Assembly (NCBI RefSeq): GCF_003086775.1
Contig: NZ_CP026001.1
Location: 894,407 to 958,406, forward strand
Length of the DNA stretch: 64,000 nucleotides
DNA from: Stenotrophomonas sp. ZAC14D1_NAIMI4_1
GTDB taxonomy: Bacteria; Pseudomonadota; Gammaproteobacteria; Xanthomonadales; Xanthomonadaceae
Direction of reading: 5' to 3'
In this document: piece by piece, positions 53,292 to 64,000 of the stretch
How positions within the stretch are numbered: the first letter of the stretch is position 1
How the letters are laid out: the number at the start of each line of letters is the position of its first letter
The notes under the pieces: generated by a model
The model's database searches: none
What the model was told of the DNA's origin: nothing
Seen by the model: only the letters and a program-made list of their open reading frames with translations
Translations under genes and position numbers: made by a program

Positions 53292-54308
53292 ATGAAACTG
53301 CGCCTGGCGCTGTCCGCCCTGCTGTCCCTGCCCCTGCTCGCGCAGGCAGCGCCGTCCACTTCACCGCTGCTGGTCATCCATGGCGGGGCAGGGGTCGAGC
53401 GCAAGGATCTGTCGCCGGCCGAAGAGAAGGCTGCGCGCGCCGCGCTTCAGGCTGCACTGTTGAAAGGCCACGCCGAACTGGCTGCCGGCCGTCCCGCGCT
53501 GGCCGCAGTGACCGCCGCGATCAGCGTGCTCGAGGACGATCCGACCTTCAATGCCGGCAAGGGTGCGGTATTCACCCATGACGGCCGCAACGAACTGGAT
53601 GCCGCGCTGATGGATGGCGCCACCCAGGCGGCCGGCGCGGTGGCCGGCGTGCAGCGCGTGCGCAACCCGATCCAGCTGGCGCAGCGGGTCATGCAGAAAT
53701 CGCCGCACGTGATGATGGTCGGGCAGGGCGCCGAGGCATTCGCGGTGGAGCAGGGTGTCAGCCTGGTCGATCCCTCGTACTTCCGCACCGACAAGCGCTG
53801 GCAGCAGCTGCAGCGCGCGCTCAAGGAAGAGGCCAGCGGCCAGGCCCATGCCGATCTGGAGACGGCAAAGCACTTCGGTACCGTCGGTGCGGTCGCACTG
53901 GATGCGCAGGGCCATCTTGCGGCCGGCACGTCCACCGGCGGCATGACCAACAAGCGCTACGGGCGCGTGGGTGATTCGCCGATCATTGGTGCCGGTACCT
54001 GGGCCGATGCGCGTTGCGCGGTGTCGGGCACCGGTTGGGGCGAGTACTACATCCGCACCGCGGCCGCGCACGAGATCTGCGCGCGCATGCGCTACCAGGG
54101 ACAGACGCCGGAGCAGGCTGGCAAGGGCGTCATCAACGACACCATCCCGAAGATGGGGGGCGACGGTGGGGCGATCGTGCTGTCCGCAGACGGAAAAGCA
54201 GCCACGCCGTTCAACACGCAGGGCATGTATCGGGGCTGGATCGGCGCCGACGGCGTACCCCATGTCGCAATTTTCGCCAACGAGACCCTGGTGCTGCCAG
54301 GGCAATAA
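53292..54308 (+). CDS. Secreted isoaspartyl peptidase/L-asparaginase (Ntn-hydrolase)
   Basis: A 338-residue Ntn-hydrolase of the plant-type asparaginase/IaaA family that cleaves beta-aspartyl dipeptides. A signal peptide (1-19, LSLPLLAQA) makes it periplasmic or secreted. The proenzyme autocleavage site is HFG-TVGAVALDAQG, creating N-terminal Thr of the beta subunit; downstream TSTGGMTNKRYGRVGDSP and the GGDGGAIVL segment are typical. Beta-Asp-Arg, the cyanophycinase product, is a known substrate class. It lies 90 bases after the cyanophycinase gene with a SMAG pair between, and is probably co-transcribed. Confidence 0.9.
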   Translation: MKLRLALSALLSLPLLAQAAPSTSPLLVIHGGAGVERKDLSPAEEKAARAALQAALLKGHAELAAGRPALAAVTAAISVLEDDPTFNAGKGAVFTHDGRNELDAALMDGATQAAGAVAGVQRVRNPIQLAQRVMQKSPHVMMVGQGAEAFAVEQGVSLVDPSYFRTDKRWQQLQRALKEEASGQAHADLETAKHFGTVGAVALDAQGHLAAGTSTGGMTNKRYGRVGDSPIIGAGTWADARCAVSGTGWGEYYIRTAAAHEICARMRYQGQTPEQAGKGVINDTIPKMGGDGGAIVLSADGKAATPFNTQGMYRGWIGADGVPHVAIFANETLVLPGQ

Positions 54309-54360
54309 CGTTGCGTATCAATGGGTTTGCGACAACGTGTGAAAAAAATGGAAAAAAGCG

Positions 54361-54390
54361 TTGACAGCCCCCCGTCCCATCAGCAGAATA
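54361..54390 (+). promoter_or_regulatory. Promoter of the tRNA-tuf operon
   Basis: A perfect -35 TTGACA (54361-54366) followed after 18 bases by AGAATA (54385-54390) as -10, 56 bases upstream of the first tRNA, with an A-rich stretch before it (AAAAAAATGGAAAAAAG) that resembles an UP element. This is the expected strong promoter for tRNA-Tyr/Gly/Thr and tuf. Confidence 0.75.
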
Positions 54391-54445
54391 AGCGGCTCAC
54401 CACCACACACCGCAACGCTTCGGCGGCAACGGGATGGGGTGGTAA

Positions 54446-54531
54446 GGAGGGATACCCAAGCGGCCAACGGGGGCAGACTGTAAATCTGCTGGCTTACGCC
54501 TTCGGTGGTTCGAATCCACCTCCCTCCACCA
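54446..54531 (+). tRNA. tRNA-Tyr(GUA)
   Basis: Acceptor GGAGGGA / TCCCTCC, a long class II variable arm, anticodon stem GCAGA / TCTGC with loop CTGTAAA (anticodon GTA), T-arm GGTGGTTCGAATCCACC and encoded CCA. First gene of the tRNA-tuf transcript. Confidence 0.97.
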
Positions 54532-54557
54532 GATTCACGTTGTGGCACATTCCCGGT

Positions 54558-54631
<74 letters not shown>

Positions 54632-54679
54632 TTGAATGAACTTTGAATATTATCGAGTTCATGCCATAATGCAAAACTC

Positions 54680-54755
<76 letters not shown>

Positions 54756-54794
54756 TCTTAAGCACCACACCAGACGAATTCGAGATAAGCAGCC

Positions 54795-55985
54795 ATGGCC
54801 AAGGGTAAGTTCGAGCGCACCAAGCCGCACGTCAACGTCGGCACCATCGGTCACGTCGACCACGGCAAGACCACGCTGACCGCCGCACTGACCAAGATCG
54901 GTGCCGAGCGTTTCGGTGGCGAGTTCAAGGACTACTCGGCCATTGACGCCGCTCCGGAAGAGAAGGCTCGTGGTATCACGATCTCGACCGCGCACGTCGA
55001 ATACGAATCCACCACCCGTCACTACGCCCACGTCGATTGCCCGGGCCACGCTGACTACGTCAAGAACATGATCACCGGTGCCGCCCAGATGGACGGCGCG
55101 ATCCTGGTGTGCTCGGCCGCTGACGGCCCGATGCCGCAGACCCGCGAGCACATCCTGCTGTCGCGTCAGGTCGGCGTGCCGTACATCGTCGTGTTCCTGA
55201 ACAAGGCCGACATGGTTGACGATGCCGAGCTGCTGGAACTGGTCGAAATGGAAGTCCGCGAGCTGCTGAGCAAGTACGACTTCCCGGGCGACGACACCCC
55301 GATCATCTCGGGTTCGGCCCGCCTGGCGCTGGAAGGCGACCAGAGCGACATCGGCGTGCCGGCCGTGATCAAGCTGGTCGAAGCTCTCGACAGCTGGATC
55401 CCGACCCCGGAGCGTGACGTCGACAAGCCGTTCCTGATGCCGGTGGAAGACGTGTTCTCGATCTCGGGCCGCGGCACCGTGGTGACCGGTCGTATCGAGC
55501 GCGGCGTGATCAAGGTCGGCGAAGAAATCGAAATCGTCGGCATCCGTCCGGTGCAGAAGACCACCGTGACCGGCGTCGAAATGTTCCGCAAGCTGCTGGA
55601 CCAGGGTCAGGCAGGTGACAACGCCGGTCTGCTGCTGCGCGGCACCAAGCGTGACGACGTCGAGCGTGGCCAGGTTCTGGCCAAGCCGGGTTCGATCAAG
55701 CCGCACACCAAGTTCGACGCCGAAGTCTACGTGCTGTCGAAGGACGAGGGCGGCCGTCACACCCCGTTCTTCAAGGGCTACCGTCCGCAGTTCTACTTCC
55801 GTACCACCGACATCACCGGTGCGGTTGAGCTGCCGGAAGGCGTCGAGATGGTGATGCCGGGCGACAACATCAAGATGGTTGTCACCCTGATCAACCCGGT
55901 CGCAATGGACGCCGGCCTGCGCTTCGCAATCCGCGAAGGTGGCCGTACTGTCGGCGCCGGTGTGGTCTCCACCATCATCGAGTAA
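54795..55985 (+). CDS. tuf: Elongation factor Tu
   Basis: GTPase that brings aminoacyl-tRNA to the ribosome. The 396-residue protein has the G1 loop GHVDHGKT (19-26), switch [14 protein letters not shown] as G4 and the two beta-barrel domains ending [15 protein letters not shown]. Codon use is strongly biased, as in highly expressed genes. It follows three tRNA genes and precedes tRNA-Trp, secE and nusG, the classic tufB arrangement. Confidence 0.98.
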   Translation: MAKGKFERTKPHVNVGTIGHVDHGKTTLTAALTKIGAERFGGEFKDYSAIDAAPEEKARGITISTAHVEYESTTRHYAHVDCPGHADYVKNMITGAAQMDGAILVCSAADGPMPQTREHILLSRQVGVPYIVVFLNKADMVDDAELLELVEMEVRELLSKYDFPGDDTPIISGSARLALEGDQSDIGVPAVIKLVEALDSWIPTPERDVDKPFLMPVEDVFSISGRGTVVTGRIERGVIKVGEEIEIVGIRPVQKTTVTGVEMFRKLLDQGQAGDNAGLLLRGTKRDDVERGQVLAKPGSIKPHTKFDAEVYVLSKDEGGRHTPFFKGYRPQFYFRTTDITGAVELPEGVEMVMPGDNIKMVVTLINPVAMDAGLRFAIREGGRTVGAGVVSTIIE

Positions 55986-56088
55986 GCCTGCAAAGCCGGC
56001 GGTTGCATAGCGCTGCCGGTCGCGCGAGTGGCGGGCCGGGAACCTCGGTCCGCCTTCGCCGTCTAAGGGAAGGCAAGTTTCAATCTGT

Positions 56089-56164
<76 letters not shown>

Positions 56165-56212
56165 TCTGCCCACCTTATCCAGCGGTTCGGCCGCTAAAGC
56201 AGACATAGCCTG

Positions 56213-56626
56213 ATGAATAGCAAGATCGAACACTCCAAGGACACCTCCACCCAGGGTGGGGATATCGTCAAGTACGCCCTCGCCACCCTGCTGGTGCTGG
56301 CTGGTCTGTTCGTCTGGTTCTGGTTCTCCGCTGACTCTGGTCGCGCTGCCCAGCTGGGCGCGTGGACGGGTCAGCTGCGTGCGTTGGCCGTCGTCGTGGG
56401 TCTGGCCGGTGGTATCGGCGTGTTCCTGCTGACCGGCAAGGGTCGTGATACCCGCGAATTCCTCTCCGAGTCGCGCTTCGAGCTGCGCAAGGTGGTCTGG
56501 CCGACGCGCCAGGAAGCCACCCGCATGACCTGGGTCGTGATGGTTGTGGTGATCATCCTCAGCTTGCTGCTGGGTGGATTCGATTACGTCATTCAGCGGC
56601 TGGTCCAGCTGTTCCTGACCCGCTAA
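56213..56626 (+). CDS. secE: Preprotein translocase subunit SecE
   Basis: Essential SecYEG channel component. The 137-residue protein has three membrane segments (about 22-42, 51-71, 100-125) as in E. coli SecE, with the conserved amphipathic cytoplasmic part [20 protein letters not shown] before the last helix. It is followed 10 bases later by nusG, the standard order. Confidence 0.96.
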   Translation: MNSKIEHSKDTSTQGGDIVKYALATLLVLAGLFVWFWFSADSGRAAQLGAWTGQLRALAVVVGLAGGIGVFLLTGKGRDTREFLSESRFELRKVVWPTRQEATRMTWVVMVVVIILSLLLGGFDYVIQRLVQLFLTR

Positions 56627-56636
56627 GGAGATTTGC

Positions 56637-57197
56637 ATGAAGCGTTGGTACGTCGTTCACGCCTATTCGGGCTTCGAGAAGTCGGTTGCGCAGGCCCTGC
56701 GTGATCGCATCGTCCGTGATGGCATGGAAGAGCGCTTCGGCGATGTCCTGGTCCCGACCGAAGAAGTGGTCGAGATGCGTGCCGGCCAGAAGCGTCGTTC
56801 CGAGCGCAAGTTCTTCCCGGGTTACGTGCTGGTCCAGATCGAGACCCACGAAGAAGCCGGCATCCCGCGCATCGACAACGAAAGCTGGCACCTGGTCAAG
56901 GAAACCCCGCGCGTCATGGGCTTCATCGGCGGCACCGCCGATCGTCCGCTGCCGATCGCCGATTCCGAGGCCGAAGCCATCCTGAATCGCGTTCAGGAAG
57001 GTGTCGAGAAGCCGCGTCCGAAGGTGCTGTTCGAGCCGGGCCAGATGGTTCGCGTCACCGACGGCCCGTTCAACGATTTCAATGGCGTCGTCGAAGAAGT
57101 CAACTACGAGAAGAGCCGTCTGCGCGTCTCGGTGCTGATCTTCGGTCGTGCCACTCCGGTCGAGCTCGAGTTCGGCCAGGTCGAAAAGGCCGTCTGA
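56637..57197 (+). CDS. nusG: Transcription termination/antitermination factor NusG
   Basis: Binds RNA polymerase and links it with Rho and the ribosome. The 186-residue protein has the NGN domain ([35 protein letters not shown]) and a C-terminal KOW domain ([20 protein letters not shown], then [15 protein letters not shown]). AAGGAG precedes the start. The transcript probably ends at the following repeat-containing gap. Confidence 0.97.
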   Translation: MKRWYVVHAYSGFEKSVAQALRDRIVRDGMEERFGDVLVPTEEVVEMRAGQKRRSERKFFPGYVLVQIETHEEAGIPRIDNESWHLVKETPRVMGFIGGTADRPLPIADSEAEAILNRVQEGVEKPRPKVLFEPGQMVRVTDGPFNDFNGVVEEVNYEKSRLRVSVLIFGRATPVELEFGQVEKAV

Positions 57198-57203
57198 CCT
57201 GTC

Positions 57204-57258
57204 GGTAGAGTCGAGCTTGCTCGACTTTGCAGATCAGTCGAGCAAGCTCGACGCTACG
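57204..57258 (+). repeat. Head-to-head SMAG pair between nusG and rplK
   Basis: GTAGAGTCGAGCTTGCTCGAC then its mirror image GTCGAGCAAGCTCGACGCTAC. It may act as the terminator hairpin of nusG, although no T-tract follows directly. Confidence 0.8.
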
Positions 57259-57330
57259 GAACCAGGAACCGGGCTCAGCCCGGTTTCATTCGTTTACGTG
57301 CTGCTTCAGGCATGTGAAGAAAAAACCTGT

Positions 57331-57483
57331 TATAGTGCGCGGCTCCCCGCTGGGAAGCCAGCAGGACGAGGCCGCCGCAAGGTGGCCGTCAGCATGATTT
57401 CAAAACGCGATGCCGGGACGCGTGATTCCCGGTCCGATGGGGAGCCTGTTGTCGCAAGGCGCTAGCACCCGGAGAGCATACTC
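57331..57483 (+). promoter_or_regulatory. rplK promoter and leader
   Basis: TATAGT (57331-57336) is a good -10 candidate; no clear -35 is seen. The leader of about 140 bases contains GGCTCCCCG near the start and GATGGGGAGCC near 57437-57447, which can pair over about 8 bases to close a long structured domain before the rplK ribosome-binding site (CGGAGAG). This is the region in which L1 would be expected to act on its own operon. Confidence 0.5.
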
Positions 57484-57912
57484 ATGGCAAAGAAAGTTGT
57501 CGGTTACATCAAGCTGCAGGTGAAGGCCGGTCAGGCCAACCCCTCGCCGCCGGTCGGTCCTGCGCTGGGTCAGCGCGGCCTGAACATCATGGAATTCTGC
57601 AAGGCGTTCAACGCTGCCACGCAGAAGCTCGAGCCGGGTCTGCCGGTTCCGGTGATCATCACGGCCTACTCGGACCGTACGTTCACCTTCATCACCAAGA
57701 GCACCCCGGCCACCACCCTGCTGAAGAAGGCCGCTGGCATCTCGTCGGGCTCCAAGCGCCCGAACACCGAGAAGGTCGGCAAGGTCACCCGTAAGCAGCT
57801 GGAAGAGATCGCCAAGGCGAAGGAACCGGATCTGACTGCCGCCGATCTGGACGCCGCCGTGCGTACCATCGCTGGCTCTGCCCGTTCCATGGGCCTCGTG
57901 GTGGAGGGTTAA
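57484..57912 (+). CDS. rplK: 50S ribosomal protein L11
   Basis: Forms the GTPase-associated centre with 23S rRNA helices 43-44. The 142-residue length equals E. coli L11. It starts [20 protein letters not shown] with [20 protein letters not shown], and ends [15 protein letters not shown]. First gene of the rplKAJL-rpoBC cluster. Confidence 0.98.
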   Translation: MAKKVVGYIKLQVKAGQANPSPPVGPALGQRGLNIMEFCKAFNAATQKLEPGLPVPVIITAYSDRTFTFITKSTPATTLLKKAAGISSGSKRPNTEKVGKVTRKQLEEIAKAKEPDLTAADLDAAVRTIAGSARSMGLVVEG

Positions 57913-57916
57913 TCAG

Positions 57917-58615
57917 ATGGCACAGAACAAGCGCGAAAAGGCCATCAAGGCCGCCGTTGTCCCGGGCAAGTCGTACGCCTTCGAAGACGCGATCAACATC
58001 CTGAAGACCGCCACCAAGGCCAAGTTCGTCGAGTCGATCGACGTTGCTGTGCGCCTGGGCGTCGATGCGAAGAAGTCCGACCAGCAGGTCCGTGGCTCCA
58101 CCGTGCTGCCGGCGGGTACCGGCAAGTCGGTCCGCGTCGCTGTCTTCGCTCCGGCCGGTGCCAAGGCTGACGAAGCCCTGGCCGCTGGCGCCGAAGCCGT
58201 CGGTATGGACGACCTGGCCGAGAAGATGCAGGCCGGCGATCTGAACTACGACGTCGTCATCGCGACCCCGGACGCCATGCGCGTCGTCGGTAAGCTGGGC
58301 ACCGTGCTGGGCCCGCGCGGCCTGATGCCGAACCCGAAGGTCGGCACCGTTTCCCCGAACCCGGGTGAAGCCGTGAAGAACGCCAAGTCGGGCCAGGTCC
58401 GTTACCGCACCGACAAGGCCGGTATCATCCACTGCACCATCGGCAAGGCCGACTTCGCCGAAGACGCGCTGAAGTCGAACCTGACCGCGCTGCTGCTGGA
58501 CCTGATCAAGGCCAAGCCGGCCACCTCGAAGGGCACCTACCTGCAGAAGGTTTCGGTCAGCTCGACGATGGGCCCGGGCGTCACCGTCGACCAGTCGTCG
58601 CTGACCCTGAAGTAA
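57917..58615 (+). CDS. rplA: 50S ribosomal protein L1
   Basis: L1-stalk protein and known translational repressor of the rplKA mRNA. The 232-residue protein has the L1 signature [20 protein letters not shown] and [12 protein letters not shown]. It begins 4 bases after the rplK stop, so the two are coupled. Confidence 0.98.
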   Translation: MAQNKREKAIKAAVVPGKSYAFEDAINILKTATKAKFVESIDVAVRLGVDAKKSDQQVRGSTVLPAGTGKSVRVAVFAPAGAKADEALAAGAEAVGMDDLAEKMQAGDLNYDVVIATPDAMRVVGKLGTVLGPRGLMPNPKVGTVSPNPGEAVKNAKSGQVRYRTDKAGIIHCTIGKADFAEDALKSNLTALLLDLIKAKPATSKGTYLQKVSVSSTMGPGVTVDQSSLTLK

Positions 58616-59001
58616 TTGTTTCAAGCGGTCACGGTACCCTCGGGCACCGTGACCGTGACATTTGAAGGCATCGCCAGCCGTACATCGCTGGTGGTAGCCG
58701 TCAAAGACCGCAGGCGCGGTCGTGGCAATACCGGCGACGGGCACGGAAGCTCGATATGGCAGGGAGTCGCCGCCGGAGCAGCAATGACCGCTTAATCGAT
58801 TCTTCGGAATCAACCTGCGTAGATGGTGCCCTTCTGGAGTTTTTCTGGTTCACGCACGTCTGGGATCTTCCCCGATTGCACTCCAGGTCTGGAACGGCCC
58901 ACCCCCGGAACATCATTCCGATGTTCCCGGCGTCCAGGACGGATGCCGCACAGGACCGCACACGGCAGGAGCCGTAAGCGGAGTTCAATTGGAGGAGTGC
59001 A
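58616..59001 (+). promoter_or_regulatory. rplJL leader (L10 leader region)
   Basis: A 386-base gap corresponding to the rplJ leader that is bound by the L10-L7/L12 complex in proteobacteria. It begins with a GC-rich hairpin GGTCACGGT / ACCGTGACC (58627-58654) suited to attenuation after rplA. Downstream sequences GGAACATCATTCCGATGTTCC (about 58909-58929) make another stem, and GGAGGAG precedes rplJ. A small open frame at 58756-58977 is not gene-like. Confidence 0.7.
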
Positions 59002-59535
59002 ATGGCTCTCAATCTGTCCCAGAAGCAAGAAGTAGTCGCCGAGCTGGCAGACGTCGCCGCCAAGGCCCACTCCTTGATCGCAGCCGAATACGCTGGCACC
59101 ACGGTCGCCCAGATGACCGCGATGCGCAAGCAGGCTCGTGAAACCGGTGTTTTCTTGAAGGTTGTCAAGAACACCCTGGCTTCGCGTGCCGTTGAAGGCA
59201 CCGAGTTCGCAGTCGCACAGGACCAGATGGTTGGTCCGCTGCTGTACGCGTTCTCGCTCGAGGAGCCCGGCGCAGCCGGTCGCCTGATCAAGGAAGCCGC
59301 CAAGGGCAACGACAAGCTGAAGGCTAAGGTCGTCGCCATCGGTGGTGAAGTGTTCCCGGCGAGCCACGTCGAGGTTCTGGCATCGCTGCCGACCCGCGAC
59401 CAGGCCCTGGCAATGCTGGCACGCGTCCTGGCCGAGCCGGTCACGATGTTCGCCCGCGCCATCAAGGCTATCGGTGACAAGCAGAACGGTGGCGAAGCCG
59501 CTGAAGCTGCTGAACCGGCCGCCGAGACCGCCTGA
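59002..59535 (+). CDS. rplJ: 50S ribosomal protein L10
   Basis: Base of the L7/L12 stalk and translational repressor of its own operon. The 177-residue protein starts [20 protein letters not shown] and has a C-terminal helix for L7/L12 dimers followed by an Ala/Glu tail ([13 protein letters not shown]). ATG at 59002 has GGAGGAG 6 bases upstream. rplL follows 64 bases later. Confidence 0.98.
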   Translation: MALNLSQKQEVVAELADVAAKAHSLIAAEYAGTTVAQMTAMRKQARETGVFLKVVKNTLASRAVEGTEFAVAQDQMVGPLLYAFSLEEPGAAGRLIKEAAKGNDKLKAKVVAIGGEVFPASHVEVLASLPTRDQALAMLARVLAEPVTMFARAIKAIGDKQNGGEAAEAAEPAAETA

Positions 59536-59599
59536 GTTTCGACTATTTAGTGGTTCCTTGCGGAACCTCATCCCAGAAAATCATCCAAAGGTAATTATC

Positions 59600-59965
59600 A
59601 TGTCCCTTACCAACGAACAGATCGTCGACGCCATCGCCGAGAAGTCCCTGATGGAAGTGATGGAGCTGGTCAAGGCCATCGAAGAGAAGTTCGGCGTCTC
59701 CGCCGCTGCTCCGGTCGCCGCTGCTGTGGCTGGCCCGGCTGCCGTTGTTGAAGAGCAGACCGAATTCGTCGTCACCCTGAAGACCGCTGGCGACAAGAAG
59801 GTCGAAGTCATCAAGGCCGTCCGCGCCATCACCGGCCTGGGCCTGAAGGAAGCGAAGGACCTGGCCGAAGCCGGCGGCGTTCTGAAGGACAACGCTTCGA
59901 AGGACGAAGCCGAGAAGATGAAGAAGGACCTGGAAGCTGCTGGCGCGACTGTCGAAGTCAAGTAA
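59600..59965 (+). CDS. rplL: 50S ribosomal protein L7/L12
   Basis: Stalk protein that recruits translation GTPases. The 121-residue protein has the N-terminal dimer helix ([20 protein letters not shown]), an Ala/Pro hinge ([20 protein letters not shown]) and the C-terminal domain ([39 protein letters not shown]). AAGGTAA lies before the start. Confidence 0.98.
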   Translation: MSLTNEQIVDAIAEKSLMEVMELVKAIEEKFGVSAAAPVAAAVAGPAAVVEEQTEFVVTLKTAGDKKVEVIKAVRAITGLGLKEAKDLAEAGGVLKDNASKDEAEKMKKDLEAAGATVEVK

Positions 59966-60008
59966 GCACTTCCCTTGCATCGTCATCGATTCACGGCGAT
60001 GCAGCCAA

Positions 60009-60036
60009 GGCTGGGGGCGTAAGCCCCCGGCCTTTG
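60009..60036 (+). terminator. Terminator or attenuator after rplL
   Basis: Stem GGCTGGGGGC / GCCCCCGGCC with GTAA loop, followed by TTT. As in E. coli, it may be a partial attenuator that sets the rplL to rpoB expression ratio. Confidence 0.75.
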
Positions 60037-60052
60037 GTCGTTGTTGCGGTGT

Positions 60053-60111
60053 TGTAGAGTCGACTGTTAGTCGACTGCTGTGAAGGAAGTCGACTAACAG
60101 TCGACTCTACC
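60053..60111 (+). repeat. Head-to-head SMAG pair
   Basis: GTAGAGTCGACTGTTAGTCG and its mirror image CGACTAACAGTCGACTCTAC with a spacer of about 18 bases, in the rplL-rpoB gap. Confidence 0.8.
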
Positions 60112-60198
60112 GGTTCAAAAGCAGAAAAAGCCCAACACGGGCTGCGGTCACAACCTCGCCAGCCAGCGCCTCGCGCGGCGGCAGGGCAGTAGATGCAG

Positions 60199-60270
60199 AC
60201 GAGTTGGCAGTTGGAAGTAGCAAGAGAAGGCGTGCTGGTGCCGGCAATACCAGCGACTTCCAACTGACAA
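60199..60270 (+). promoter_or_regulatory. Long stem-loop in the rpoB leader
   Basis: TTGGCAGTTGGAAGT (about 60200-60214) pairs with ACTTCCAACTGACAA (about 60256-60270) over 15 bases with one mismatch; the loop of roughly 40 bases contains a small hairpin (GCTGGTGCCGGCAATACCAGC). It lies about 60 bases before the rpoB start. In E. coli the rplL-rpoB spacer has an RNase III cleavage stem; this could be the counterpart. Confidence 0.6.
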
Positions 60271-60327
60271 TTTCAAGTTCCCTTCGGGTCGTGGGCGCAC
60301 GACCCGCACAAACAGGTGGAAGACCTC

Positions 60328-64000
<3,673 letters not shown>

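Noticed and set aside
58756..58977. Small open frame of 73 codons before rplJ
   Set aside because: It lies within the expected L10 leader, lacks a ribosome-binding site and has no gene-like codon use.

Overview
The window is a high-GC gammaproteobacterial chromosome segment from the Xanthomonadaceae, and almost certainly from the Stenotrophomonas maltophilia complex. Three things point there: dense intergenic GTAG-headed palindromes (the published SMAG/GTAG-REP family of S. maltophilia), a StmPr-type secreted subtilase with a PPC domain, and Xanthomonas-like gene blocks (ahpC-ahpF-oxyR; hemA-prfA followed by a bacterial O-GlcNAc-transferase homologue). It is ordinary chromosome: no prophage, integrase, insertion sequence or CRISPR array was found.

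Layout. 1-5242: minus-strand genes (EF-hand-like secreted protein cut by the window edge, rlmM, a nucleoside deaminase, two unknowns, glnS). 5424-6383: DUF2007 protein and msrA. 6384-6948: repeat-filled gap. 6949-11908: minus-strand tal, rnk-like gene and the oxyR-ahpF-ahpC peroxide block. 12243-17368: prmC, proline iminopeptidase, a LysR/MFS divergent pair, and a protein with an L7/L12-like tail. 17480-20394: minus-strand operon of nitroreductase, 5'-3' exonuclease, NUDIX hydrolase and N-formylglutamate amidohydrolase. 20705-27495: DUF1631 protein and the three-part pnt transhydrogenase, whose pntA1 and pntA2 are separated by an opposite-strand ECF sigma factor operon. 28089-31994: sufT, ilvE, secreted subtilase. 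32284-35704: asparaginase-domain protein, wrbA-DUF2069, yihY-tlpA. 35705-36332: mirrored repeat island. 36333-41606: ppk2 and the hemA-prfA-OGT operon. 41661-48603: TPR protein-lolB-ispE, tRNA-Gln, prs, rplY, pth, ychF. 48604-49265: triple DnaA-box-like repeat. 49266-54308: TonB receptor, secreted cyanophycinase and secreted isoaspartyl peptidase, which together read as a cyanophycin-use locus. 54361-64000: tRNA-Tyr/Gly/Thr, tuf, tRNA-Trp, secE, nusG, rplKAJL and the first 1224 codons of rpoB.

Most unusual non-coding content: a family of roughly 100-bp hairpins whose arms (23-27 bp) differ completely between copies while each stays self-complementary, around a conserved core with two inner hairpins sharing an ATCCAT loop. 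Five clear copies lie only in gaps between convergent genes. A phased triplet of inverted DnaA-box-like pairs after ychF is the other strong non-coding signal. All assignments come from reading the sequence; no database search was run.
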